From NCBI GenBank assembly GCA_019649035.1, contig BMAT01010172.1, positions 219,887 through 255,195 of the forward strand: DNA of 35,309 bases. The letters are read 5' to 3'. The notes under the pieces are model-generated. The model saw only the letters and a list, made by a program, of their open reading frames with translations, searched no databases and was not told the DNA's origin. This document shows positions 1 to 9,925 of this stretch, one piece after another; position 1 is the stretch's first letter; every line of letters starts with the position of its first letter. A program made the position numbers and the translations under genes. The stretch comes from Elysia marginata (taxonomy: Eukaryota > Mollusca > Gastropoda > Plakobranchidae).

Positions 1-135
1 TCCCCCAAAGCACTTTAAATTGGGTCTATGGTATAGAGAAACTATCTAACTTAACTAATGTGAAAGAAAAAAAGATAAAAAATTTTACCATTGTAAAGGT
101 AAAAGCTGTTATAGTGACAGCTCCCTTCATATTGA

Positions 136-1630
136 GGACATAACGATTCACTCCGATAGAAGTTTATAATTCTAAAAGTATGTATGTTGTATGGGATATT
201 TGTGGTAGGAGGTTTTAGGCTACCCATTATTGAAAAACTACAACAGTTTTTATGAGTTTCACTCAGTTTATTTTTTTGTAGAGGCAAAAATGTGTGGAGA
301 CATGCTGTGTTTATGGGAACCCAATACTGAAAAGTTTAAAATTTCCATAAATATTTCACAGATTTTATTCAAATTTGAATAAAATTATCTTAAGTTCACA
401 CTAGACCTTGCAAGTATGAAAGTTTTCAATTAGTTATATTTTTAACAATGGGAACATAATTTCACTTTTCGGACATAACGTTCACTACAAAAGTGTAATT
501 ATTAAACGAATCTATTAGAATTAAAAAACACAAGCTTTTTGCAGGTTTATTTGTGATAAATTTATGTTTTCAAAGGTCTAGAGGGACAATTTTGATAAAA
601 CACGGTATATTTTCCCTTTTTTTCCATAATCTAAACACGTATCATAATTTATTGAGGACATAACGTTAACTACAAAATTTAAACTAAAAGAAAAAAAAAC
701 CGCCAAGTTCTCTAAAGAAAAAAAAACCACCAAGTTCTCTTTAATTAAAAAATCTAGATCTAGATTAAGATCTTATCATACACAGCATAAGCCTTGAATC
801 TACTCTCTTATAAACATTGTCAATACAATTTTACACACAACTGCTACTTAAAATCTCAGGTTATTTATTTGGACATAACACTCACTCCGTTAAGTTCTCG
901 TTAGACCTATATTTTAAAACCTAGATCTAGTTCCAGAAATACACATTTTCCTATTCTATATACCCTAAGAACAGCTTTTTTGATAAATTTACTTCATTTT
1001 GTGTTAATATGCTTATATTAATTGAAAAATGCTATTGCAGTCTGGACATAACATTCACTACAAAGAAAAATTGTTGTGAGTTTCCTTTGTTCTTATTCCC
1101 ATGGTTTTAGGCAAACTCAGCATGAAAATAATTGTAGTTCAAGAATCTATAGGACAGGTGGAAGCTTCTATAAAAAAAATTTGATGCTGCAGCCATTCTT
1201 TCACTTAATGTGGCTTCAACAGTTTTAGGACATAACGCAGTTTTGCGGACATAACGCCACTCCAAACATTCACTCCGATAGATCTAATCGCTTGCTCTGA
1301 AAATTCGCTGTGATTAGGCTTATGAGGTCAATATTTTCAAATGTAAAACCAATTTATGTACTGAACCAAGCTATAAAGAGGTTTATGGTTGTACCAAATA
1401 TTACAATATTTATAATTGTTGAGGACATAACACTTCACAACAATTGTTGCTTGAATCAAAAACCACCGATTTTCTTGACGAAAGTTACTCTTCTAAAACA
1501 GATGAGTGTCCAGTTTCAATCCCAAAAAGTTGCTTTTTTTGAAACATTGCCTGTGGTTATTAAATTAACAATAAAAACTAACATTTTCGTGTGTGTTTGT
1601 AGATCTAGCATTTTCACAAGCGTTATGTCC
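136..1630 (+). repeat. Array of dispersed GGACATAAC motifs at roughly 190-bp spacing
   Basis: The 9-mer GGACATAAC starts at 136, 471, 656, 871, 1044, 1228, 1247 and 1423 on the plus strand, and once on the minus strand at 1621-1630. A degenerate copy (ggaacataat) lies at 451. Most copies continue as (G/A)-N-TCACT followed by C-C-G-A-T-A-G-A or A-C-A-A-A. Between copies I see no clear shared sequence. Spacing between main copies from 471 on is 185, 215, 173, 184, 195 and 198 bp. A further copy lies at 20,802. It could be a decayed satellite, subterminal repeats of a transposon, or an array of protein-binding sites. Confidence 0.75.
686..740 (+). repeat. 27-28 bp tandem duplication
   Basis: Two adjacent units (686-713 and 714-740) each consist of an A-rich run followed by ccgccaagttctct or ccaccaagttctct. 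They differ at one base apart from a length change in the A run. Confidence 0.85.
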
Positions 1631-2216
1631 GCTAGACCTAAGCAAATTTAGACTGTGCACTTCTTTGAATGAAAAGATTGACGTACTTTTTTCAGTATAG
1701 GTCTATCAGACCTCCTGCAGTTAAAATTCATCACCAAAAACTGTAAGGTTGAATCGGGAAGATAGTCATTTGAAAGGTAAAGTAGGTCACTTAAAGTGTC
1801 CACTTTTTAAAGCCTAGAAAACATGTCTTTTTACTACAAAACCAAGAACTACACAAAAGCGTGTGATACAATACGGATAAAATTATCTATAGTATTTCTT
1901 TAATCATTTTTCAACATGAAACAAGCTTTTACCATGGGAAAAAGCTAAATTTAGACCTATCTTTATTGGGTTGAAGAAGACATAGTATAAACTGGACGAA
2001 CTTTTGGGACAGCCTCATATAGTCATGGTTTTATGTGCTTGGCGTTGTGTCTATACACGTATGCGCACATCCTCAGAGATTCTTCACGGTATAATAACTA
2101 CTATTTAATATAATTTCACATTTTTAGTATATTGTGAACAGAAGAGACCCAGATATAATTATAGAAAGAGACTATGGCTAATACTAGTAATAGGAGATAC
2201 ATATACACTCACATAA

Positions 2217-2233
2217 GGGGAGAGAGAGAGAGA
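2217..2233. repeat. (GA)n microsatellite
   Basis: A short run of GA dinucleotides preceded by four G residues, in the upstream syntrophin intron. It has no visible function. Confidence 0.8.
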
Positions 2234-2875
2234 TCTTAAAATAATATCACGAAAATAGCATAAAATCAAAATTAAAAAAAAAAAGAAACTGAATTCAACG
2301 GCACATTAACCTACAATGATTTGCGATTTCAATGGGTGTCCTTGCCTAGCTAGCCTTCACACTCACACTCCACATTCAGTGAGTCATACAGCTGTTAGAT
2401 TAGCTCCATTAGGTAATTTTAGTCAAAGCCCAGAGACAATTTAAAGAAAAAAAATCCAGGGTTAGGCAAGAAAAGTTACCTATAAGTTCAGATGTAGCCC
2501 GTTAAACAGATTAATGAATGAACAAAACAAACCAAACTTTAAAAACATTAAGGAAAAAAACTTTGAAAAGACCAGGATCAATGTGAGACTGTTCTTTTCC
2601 ATCTAGATAGATGTGGACTGTTCATTGCCATGACTACTGATATATTGCATCTCTTTTTTAAACCTCATCACTTCTCCCTCTTATCTCTTGCAGCGCTTCA
2701 CGTTATAGAAGATGTTAATTATTTTATACAAAAAGAATTTCAGCTCTTAGAACTTATTTTAAATGGCTTTGAACTTGATCTTGATCTTTGAGGACGTCAT
2801 GTTTTCGATTTTTTAAAACTAGTATACGATAAAACAGGCGGACTCTCAAAACGCAAAACTACTGCAACCACACAG

Positions 2876-2947
2876 TACCGGTACCGGGTTGTTTACATCT
2901 GCCCGCGCGCACATAAGCCAGCCTCGTTTTCGAGGTGCGGACGCGAA
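2876..2947. other. GC- and CpG-rich patch with palindromes in an AT-rich intron
   Basis: Contains accggtaccgg (a palindrome built on KpnI/AgeI-like sites), the run cccgcgcgc and a perfect hairpin cctcg-tttt-cgagg at 2922-2935. CpG density is far above that of the surrounding sequence. It lies about 430 bp upstream of the first visible syntrophin exon. It might be a remnant of an inserted element or an internal regulatory site; the sequence alone does not decide. Confidence 0.4.
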
Positions 2948-3368
2948 TTGGCTTTATGGCACTTCTAGGGATACTGCTTCTAGGCCTGTACTTGGTCATG
3001 CAGTTTTTTTTAGCCTGAAGACTGATTTTTTAGCTCAATCGTACTGATTTTCCATATTGAGAAATGGCAGGTCTGCAAAACTGCCAGTATGATCAGACTG
3101 TGATTTTTCTCACTGTTTTACTCTATTATTTTTTCTTTGCTGAGCTGGATACAGACCAGGCGCAGTATGTTCACAGCCTTAACTCTTACTTCTTTAGAAA
3201 AAGATTCATCTTCAAATATCACAGCTTATTACATTTATAAGGATACAATTTTATTCTCATTCAAGTTGTAAGAGACATAAATTTATTGACCAGGGTAAAT
3301 AAATGTCCATATTGTAATAGTTTTGTACCATCTATCTGTTAAAATTTTTATACAAAATTTCTTTCCAG

Positions 3369-3787
3369 TGAAATATCTGCGTGAGGTGACCCCTTACTTC
3401 CGCAAGTCATCTCCTTTGATGGAACTAGGTTGGGGTACCCAGGACTCTGCTCACAAAGATATTGGATCTGCATCAGGGGGAGGGAGCGGTGCTAACAATA
3501 AAAGCAGTTGGTCAGAGACAAAGACACTACCTCTAAAGTTGTGTTACCTGTGCAGAAATCTAACAATGCCAGATCCTTTACGGAAAACTTTAGAACTTCA
3601 TGCACCTGATGGCAAGGGTGTTTGTACTTTGCGCATGCCTGATCCGGCCACGGCATCGGATTGGTTTAATGCTCTCCACTCTAACGTGATGATGTTGACA
3701 CGCCAGGCTATAGAAGATGCCAATGCGATGCTAGCGTCAGCTCCCAACCAGCATCAGATACGACACATGGGTTGGTTGTCTGAGCAG
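3369..3787 (+). CDS. Syntrophin exon: end of PDZ-PH1 junction, PH1b, start of PH2
   Basis: Acceptor ctttccag ends at 3368 and donor gttaga starts at 3788. The first two bases complete a split codon (Val by homology) and the exon ends in phase 0 after WLSEQ. It contains a Ser/Gly-rich linker ([14 protein letters not shown]) where the PH1 halves rejoin, then PH1b with [19 protein letters not shown] and the tryptophan of [10 protein letters not shown]. Confidence 0.93.
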
Positions 3788-6700
3788 GTTAGATACCTGG
3801 TTTTTCTTTAAATTAATTTTATTTAAATAACAGGGATATTTCTGTTGTGTTCCATTATTTTGGTCCAGTTAGCTTCAATAATTTTTGTGTATACAAGTGT
3901 TTCCACTGCGTTTTGTATATATAATAAAACGCACAAGAGAATATAAAGGATGTTTTTCTTAGTTTTTTTTATTTTGAAAAGTAGAGTGCGCTTTAAATTT
4001 TTATAAATTTCATATTTCTCCTATGGTTTAATGAATAATCACCCCAAGTTTAAAGCTTTGATCACTATATAACTTTTTTACCTCAGTAAAATGCATGAAT
4101 CAATAATTTTTAATTTTGGCTCAGCTATCTTGTCACTCATCAATTTCATAAAAAGTTGAATCTGCCTGCCCGACCACCTTTCTAAGGAGACCACCTGTAT
4201 TGAGAACCACTTTTCCGTGACTCCCTAGCTTTTTTTCTTTATTTTGGTATCCTGCATGGCGACTACCTTAGCAATGCGGCCACAGGCAGTTTTTATCTCA
4301 CACTACTCTTAACAATTCTTTTAGAAAAATCTCTGCAATGTAACCATTCTTGGTCACAATCAGTCACCAGTCCATAACTTGACATGATACTCATTCATCT
4401 CGGTCCCTTTAATGTTTGTGATGCAAACCTACAAGTAAGATGGCCTGTGGTGGCCATATGGATAGCCAGGGTGAAACTGACAGATTGTGCTGCTTTAATA
4501 GTTGCTCTCTCCCAAAAGAGCAAGAATCCAAAGGTAATATTTTGACGTAGCTATGCTGAAAAATCTAAAAAGTCTAATAATACTTTAAACTTTGAATATG
4601 TTTTTCTTGCTTTTTTATTTGGACTTTATCAATTATTTGTAATTCTTTTCTTTCTATTGAAGTTATGTGGTGATCAAGGCACAACAACCTGGAAACCAGT
4701 GTTTATGGCACTGACAGATAAGGACATTCTTCTATATGATAGTGCTCCATGGAGTAAAGAGGAGTGGGCCACACCTTTCCAGTCTCACCCTTTATTGGCT
4801 ACAAGGTAAAACCAAAAAAAAAATTTAAGTGCAATGGAAACGTCCAAAATCAAAGTTATGATAATTTGAAATTCTAGTATTTCATTTTGTAAGTGTGAGA
4901 TTTTATTTTTCCTTTTTGGCTTTGTTAGATTTGAAGTTAGTAAAGTTTAATTCACTTAAATCAATCAACTTTAAAAAGAAAAGGTTTTTTCCTCTGTACC
5001 CTAGCAGTTTCTTTCTCCAAATCATATTTAAAGTTAATGTAAGCACTCATTCGGCAAAGCTGTCTTGCCAGAACATACACAGATAAGATTCTGGCCCACA
5101 CAATCAAAGAGCCTGTGCAAGGACCAGGTGAGAGAGGGAGTTGCTAATATTGCAGGGATCCCAAATTTCAGGTTTCTCAGGTTGGGATACCAAATTTCAG
5201 GTTTTTTCATCCATTAATTGTATACTGCACAACATGTGTCTATGCCATTTTTTTTTTATAAAATATGTAGTGCCAGGCTGTTTTTCAGGTGTTTTTTTTT
5301 TTTTTAATCATTTGGCATCCCTGAACAGGTGATAAAACAGAAAATTGTGTGAGTAAAATAAATCTGATCCCTTGGGCATGATTAAGATTTTTTATTCTGT
5401 TTACTTGGGATTTGCATGAAGAGGTTTCTCTGTAATTGAGCTCTTTCTAAACGGGTGAAGGGTGTTTGTGTAAAAAAGAGTAGGTTAGGCTACTCTTTCC
5501 AAAAGCGAGGAAGTAACTTGTGCATGTATATACAAATATATACCTCACGACTTTTTTTTATATTAATTATTTATCATAAGGAAAATTACACAAAGCAGGG
5601 GAGATCTGAACAGATGCATATCTATCTCGCAAGAAAATGGATAAAATTGGCAATCAAAGTTTTCTCTACATAGCTGGATAGTCTTTTACCACAGAAATAG
5701 TCTAGTTTGAGGAAAGAGATAGGGAGAAAAAAGTCGAACCTGATATGAATCAGTCTTGGATATTTTTTTTCAAGCTTAGCAGGCAGTTTTAAAATTCTAC
5801 AGTACACAATTGTTGTCATTACTGTCAAAAATGTGATGCAGATCTTGCAGTAAGTGAAACAGGAAGAGACAAGGAATGAAATTCATCAAGCTTAACCACA
5901 GAATAAAGAAATTGCTCTCATTCCATTTTTAGGTTGGTCCATTGTGGCAAACAGACCAGTCAGCTTGGCGGCACAGATGTTATGTCCTTTGGTACAAGAT
6001 CGGGATCACGAACAGGGGTTGAAGTTCACATTTTCAGAGTCGAGACCCAGAGAGATTTGGCCTTTTGGTCAAGAGCTTTAGTTCAAGGGTCCCACGGAGC
6101 TGCTGTCTTAACTCGACAAGTTTCTTGCAGTAAGTGAAGCAATTTTGTCACAAAAAACGTACTTGTGTTAGAATCATTTTTTTTATTTTAAAAGACAGTC
6201 AAAGAATATCTATTTTTTTTTATTATTGCAGTTTTTCAGTAATGAATGACACCACAGTTTAAGAAAATGTAACATCTTAGTTAAAGGTACAAATTTATTT
6301 ACTTCTTTTTTTATTTAGAATGAGTGCAAAATGTGTAAATGTTATATTTTCTTAGCGTTAAAAGTTTTGTTGTTAAGACAAAAAATTTTTGTATTGACGT
6401 AGTTGTATTAATTGATATCATCAAATAACCTTCTTTAAAGGTGTTGTTTATTTTGGTCTTGTTCTGATGTCTTATGACTAGCCTGAGTGAGTCAGATGTC
6501 AGAAATGTCAACTGAAGAAAATGTCCCAAAAAGTATAGTTTTCCTTTCTATCCTCATTATTTTATTTTAAAAATATTGTATTCTCTTTTTTTGAAAATAT
6601 TCACAATTTCATGAAATTTTTGTGATTGGAAAGGCAGAAAAATACATTGTTCAATATAGGAATGCATGAGATTGTGAATATTCGGGCATTCCACTCGATT

Positions 6701-9695
6701 GTACAGGTAGAAGACAAACTATATGTATTTATGATAAAACTAAACAAGAATTGCAGAAGAGCTGCATGGATTAGCATATTGAAAAATTGGTAAGGTATAT
6801 ATTTTCCAGCTCTAAGAGTAAAAACAAGACAAGCAAGCTATCGGCTTTACGCTTACGTTTTCGTCAGATAGTAAAGTATAAGACAGTTACATAATGATAA
6901 ATGGGTACACAACTGACAAGAAAAGCAGTATTATAAATATTACAAACAATGCAGAATAATGTAAAGATAATACTAAAGAAAAAGATATGTAGACAAAAAA
7001 AATGTTGTAAAGAAGTAAAATGATAAAAGCACCTCACTCACTCACTCACTCAGTCCCTCGACCTGTGGGGTCATCGGGGGGATCTGAGGGCAGAAGAATC
7101 AGTTTTCTGTCGCCATGCATCTCTGTCTGAGGCTGACCTGACCAGTTCGTACATTGCCATTCTGGTCCATTCCTTGATGTTATCACACCAAGCCTTATTT
7201 TGTCGTCCTCGTCTGCGCTTGCCTTCCACTGTGCCCTGGAGAATTGTGTTGGAAAGACTGTCGTGTCTGGTGACATGTCCAAACCAAGCCAGTTTCTGCC
7301 GTTTCACTGTCGCCAGTAAAGGTTCTTGCGGGCCAACATATGCAACGACTAATTCGCGGACAGACTTGTTTGTTACGTGATCTTTGTACAAGATACGGAG
7401 TAGCTTCCACATGCACTTATTTTCAAAAACTTGTATCCGTCTCTCCGTATCTGCCAGTAGCGTCCACGTTTCACACCCGTAGGTTAGTATGGAGATTACA
7501 AGGGACCTGAAGAGTTTGTGTTTCACCTTGAAGCTAATGGAGCTCTTCCAGATTTTTCCGAGCTTGGCAAACGCTGCTGTTGCCAAAGCTATTCTAGCTA
7601 AAAGCACCTAGATCAAAAGAAAGGACTGTCAAAAAATAAAAATTTTTTTTTTAAAGGAGAAAAACTGCTGCATGAATTACATAGTGAATGAAATAATGTC
7701 TGCAAAACGGTGAAATAAAATTAAATATCTAATAAATACGAGAATTGTTTTTAACAAAATGCGGTGGCTCGCAGGATTGTCTTCAACAAACTTTGTATTC
7801 TCCAAGCTGACCCTGATGCTTGTGAGGTTTTTGATGAGCCTCCTCTTTTTGTGTGCAGAAGAGCGAAAAAAATGTGTGACATACTGGTTTAACTACAGTG
7901 AAACCTCTTTAATACAAATCTCAAGTGAATCAACAAAATCTTTTAATAATGCACAAGGTTTTGAATTATTTTACTCACACAATTTTCTGTTTTATTACCA
8001 GTATAAGCAACTCCCTCTTTTACCCAGTCCTTGCACAGGCTCTATGATTCTGTGAGCCAGAAACATCTCTGTGTAGGTTCTGGCAAGGCAGCTTTGCCTA
8101 CTGAGTGTTTACATGAGGTTTAAATATAGTTTGAAGAAAGGAATTGCTAGGGAACAGAGGGGAAACCTTCATTCGCTACATAATTTGCACAAGTTTTTTG
8201 TTGTTGTTACAACAGGCCCCTCCCCCGCGACCTTTTTCTTATTTTTTGTTTAGTTTTTTTTTGCGACAGTCCTTTCCATAGATTTAAGCGCCTTGATCAT
8301 TTTATTTCTTTATAACACCCACTTTTTAATACATATATTATTTTTTTCTTTACTATTATCCTTACATTATTCTGTATTGTTATATTACTGCTTTTATTTC
8401 ATTACAAGTCATGTACCCATTTATGCAATTGTCTTTTACTTCAAATCTTTTTTGGGTCTGACAAAGGCGCAAGGCAGATAGCTCACTTGTTTTGTTAGTA
8501 CTCTCAGAGCTGGAATATATACTATACCAACTTTTTTAATCTATTTATGTATATTGTGCAATTTTTTTTAATGTGACTAAGACGGTAAAGAGTATTTTCA
8601 CAAGATATTCTGGAAATTTTCATGATATGTCATCCAAATATCCTAAAACTGTATTTTTACATGTGCCATATCACACCCTAAAATTTCCCGACCACCTCAA
8701 AAGCATGAAAAGTTTGTTTATGTAAAAGAATTTGCTAAAATTCTATATTGTTACTATAGGTTATTCCAATCCTACCTGTTGCCTTACAGATGCAGTTTGG
8801 AAGGCCAAAAAGGCCAAACTAACTGTGCACTTTGAGGAGGGTTTCAGCCTAAGGGAGCAGCCTGACTCAGCAGATGGAGAAGGAACCCTACTTTGGGCTC
8901 ATCCCTTTGAGGATTTACGTTCATCATCAGATGATGGTCATGCGTTGTTGTGGTTAGATTTTGCTGGTCATGGGGAGCAGGTAAGCACAGTACATGTAAT
9001 AGCAAACTATGATCAATACTGTTGCAGTCAGATAAGCTCAGTTGTAATTTATATTTTTTTCTTTTTGTTTGTTTTAAATCTTTAGTTTGAATATTTTCAA
9101 CCCTCTATGTTAAGATAGGATAAGATCACAGAGACCCTTGATAGTGATACTCTGTACTAACACTTTTCACCCCACAATGTCCAATGCATTGTTCCCCACA
9201 GATGGGAATCCCTTGTGCAAGGATACAGGCTCTTATTCTTGTTTCTTTTCTCTTTAATTTAAGAGTTATATTGAATCTGAATGGCGTCCCTTACTAAAAT
9301 TAGGAAGGGACCACTTTTATAAGCTTTCAAGACAGTTCTAAGCAGTTAGTGATGAAGAGAACTTGGATTTTGCCCTGGCCCTGCATAAGCACCAAATTTA
9401 CTTGGGCTGGGGAGCCACTCAGGCAGTACTTGCTTTTGGTGAAATGTATTAAATAAAAATGAGAATCCTCTGTGCAAAAGTTTCAAACATATTCATCATT
9501 ACTGTTTAACTTTTTGTTTCTGTTTTTTTTTCCTTGTATTTCAAAATTTCAAATGTTGATTTGCTATTTCATTCTTTCTGTCAATTTTCTTTGTTTTTTC
9601 AGGAGTTGGATTTACAGACGTGCCCCAAACCAATTGTGTTTGTGATCCACACTTTTCTTTCGTCTAAAGTCAGCCGTATGGGACTCATAGCCTAG
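3369..9695 (+). CDS. Syntrophin (alpha/beta type), C-terminal part, five coding exons, 5' end outside window
   Basis: Syntrophins are cytoplasmic adaptors that bind dystrophin/utrophin through PH2 and the C-terminal SU domain and recruit channels and signalling proteins through PDZ. The visible exons join in phase to give about 347 codons. Exon 1 opens with [11 protein letters not shown], which in syntrophins follows the PDZ domain directly. Then come the C-terminal half of the split PH1 (residues about 50-115), PH2 beginning at RHMGWLSEQ (about 134-255), and the SU domain ending [18 protein letters not shown] and KVSRMGLIA, which closely matches vertebrate alpha/beta syntrophin ends. The PDZ and N-terminal PH1 half are missing because they lie left of the window. 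Whether it is orthologous to SNTA or SNTB cannot be settled here. Introns carry many repeats. Confidence 0.95.
4172..4215 (+). repeat. Imperfect tandem of a gaccacct-headed 17-mer, possible pogo-like terminus fragment
   Basis: Units gaccacctttctaagga (4172-4188) and gaccacctgtattgaga (4189-4205) are followed by a third partial unit, accactttt. Short reiterated terminal motifs of this sort are common at pogo/Tigger-type ends. I could not find a matching opposite end, so the assignment is weak. Confidence 0.3.
4663..4805 (+). CDS. Syntrophin exon: PH2 domain, N-terminal strands
   Basis: Acceptor ctattgaag precedes 4663 and donor gtaaaac follows 4805. Translation starts [19 protein letters not shown] and continues with the [16 protein letters not shown] block of syntrophin PH2. 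It ends with two bases of the Arg codon in HPLLATR. Confidence 0.93.
4984..5437 (+). repeat. Dispersed repeat, copy 1 (interrupted by a hAT-like MITE)
   Basis: About 280 bp, excluding the insert at 5153-5323, matches the reverse complement of 7896-8172. Shared blocks include gccagaac-tacacag, gagcctgtgcaagga, gagggagttgct, and ataaaacagaaaattgtgtg followed by agtaaaata. The copy ends gaagaggtttctctgtaatt, resembling a pogo-type end (aggtttcactgta). It lies in the second visible syntrophin intron. Family name unknown. Confidence 0.8.
5153..5323. mobile_element. hAT-like MITE inserted in the dispersed repeat
   Basis: The termini are inverted: cagggatcccaaat at the left, and atttggcatccctg at the right, whose reverse complement is cagggatgccaaat. 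The CAGGG...CCCTG ends are typical of hAT elements. Comparison with the uninterrupted copy at 7896-8172 shows the insertion disrupts the tract corresponding to atactggt. The flanks aatattg and aacaggtg look like a decayed 8-bp target duplication. The element is 171 bp long and non-coding. Confidence 0.7.
5933..6129 (+). CDS. Syntrophin exon: PH2 domain, C-terminal half
   Basis: Acceptor catttttag precedes 5933 and donor gtaagtg follows 6129. It encodes [10 protein letters not shown], then [19 protein letters not shown] and [13 protein letters not shown], the conserved PH2 end with its helix tryptophan. The last base is the first of a codon completed in the next exon. The 15-mer cttgcagtaagtgaa around the donor recurs at 5844-5858. 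Confidence 0.93.
6769..7034 (+). repeat. Left arm of a long inverted repeat (outer part)
   Basis: The reverse complement of this segment, continued through 7610-7630, aligns along its length with 8265-8542. Shared blocks include tttatcattttattctt-like, attatcnttacattattct, tactgctttt, gtacccattta and gagctgga. It is interrupted by the LINE at 7035-7598. The arms could be long terminal inverted repeats or two opposed copies of one element. Confidence 0.75.
7035..7598 (-). mobile_element. 5'-truncated LINE (Nimb/I- or RTE-like), 3' end of the reverse transcriptase ORF
   Basis: The minus strand encodes the C-terminal part of a LINE reverse-transcriptase ORF. Markers are [43 protein letters not shown] and [19 protein letters not shown], ending at a stop at 7071. 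The 3' end is a (TGAG)n tail (7035-7053, read on minus). An 11-bp perfect target duplication, taaaagcacct, flanks the insert at 7024-7034 and 7599-7609. The frame is open across about 176 codons, suggesting a rather young, dead-on-arrival insertion. The catalytic palm motif and endonuclease are absent because of 5' truncation. Clade assignment is from memory of such C-termini. Confidence 0.88.
7610..7630 (+). repeat. Left arm of the long inverted repeat, inner end
   Basis: The segment beginning agatcaaaagaaaggactgt continues the left arm after the LINE. It pairs with gacagtcctttccatagatt at the start of the right arm near 8265. This shows that the LINE inserted into an already existing inverted repeat. 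Confidence 0.7.
7896..8172 (-). repeat. Dispersed repeat, copy 2 (uninterrupted, opposite orientation)
   Basis: On the plus strand it begins tacagtgaaacctctttaat and ends near gctagggaacagaggggaaa. Its reverse complement matches 4984-5437 without the hAT-like insert. The cagtgaaacctc start resembles pogo-type terminal repeats, but I see no second terminus. It sits in the loop of the long inverted repeat. Confidence 0.78.
8265..8542 (-). repeat. Right arm of the long inverted repeat
   Basis: Begins gacagtcctttcc and runs to cttttttaatct. It is complementary to 6769-7034 plus 7610-7630 at moderate identity with small indels. Its outer end includes gtctgacaaaggcgcaaggc followed by agatagctcacttg, where the left arm reads (minus) ctgacgaaaacgtaagcgta followed by aagccgatagct. 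Confidence 0.75.
8790..8980 (+). CDS. Syntrophin exon: SU domain, first part
   Basis: Acceptor gccttacag precedes 8790 and donor gtaagca follows 8980. It encodes [19 protein letters not shown], then an acidic loop and [19 protein letters not shown], matching the syntrophin-unique region. It ends in phase 0 after GHGEQ, so any downstream acceptor in phase 0 could provide an alternative C-terminus. Confidence 0.93.
9603..9695 (+). CDS. Syntrophin terminal coding exon: end of SU domain and stop
   Basis: A long pyrimidine tract and ttttttcag precede 9603. Thirty codons run from [12 protein letters not shown] to SRMGLIA and a TAG at 9693-9695. This is the canonical alpha/beta syntrophin C-terminus, where vertebrates have DLHSCPK and KVTRLGLLA. 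Confidence 0.95.
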   Translation, partial: ELDLQTCPKPIVFVIHTFLSSKVSRMGLIA

Positions 9696-9925
9696 TTTTT
9701 TAGATAGGACTTGTCTCCTGCAACTACAAGTCACTAGTGACAGTGCCCTCTAATTCTAGACTGAACTGTAATTGCATAAGAAACATTTGAGTAGAGTTGA
9801 GAAAAAAGAGCAAGACGTGAACTAAGTAACTGGGAACAAGCAAAATCATTGTGATAAAAGTGATTAAATTTTTCTATCTGATTCATTTCAGAGATGGATT
9901 TGATAAATTTGCGGCCACAGACAGC

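Larger units (their letters stand above)
1..3368 (+). other. Upstream intron of the syntrophin gene (partial)
   Basis: This stretch precedes the acceptor (ctttccag) of the first visible syntrophin exon. It is AT-rich with stops in all frames. I found no PDZ-domain coding sequence, so the PDZ exon must lie left of the window. It holds the GGACATAAC motif array (136-1630), a 27-28 bp duplication, a short GA microsatellite and a GC-rich patch near 2.9 kb. The longest open frames (51-287 minus, 1310-1651 plus) have low-complexity AT-driven translations and no family resemblance. Confidence 0.7.

Noticed and set aside
51-287. 78-codon minus-strand open frame
   Set aside because: AT-driven, low-complexity translation overlapping the motif array, with no family resemblance or splice context.
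1310-1651. 113-codon plus-strand open frame containing EDITLHN
   Set aside because: The EDI segment is just the GGACATAAC motif read in one frame; other motif copies are in different frames with stops, so no repeated peptide is encoded.
7046-7416. Additional open frames on both strands over the LINE
   Set aside because: They are shadows of the LINE RT frame at 7071-7598; its first codons (7599-7607) come from the target duplication.
7759-8055. 98-codon plus-strand open frame
   Set aside because: Lies across a dispersed non-coding repeat (copy 2) whose other copy is not open.
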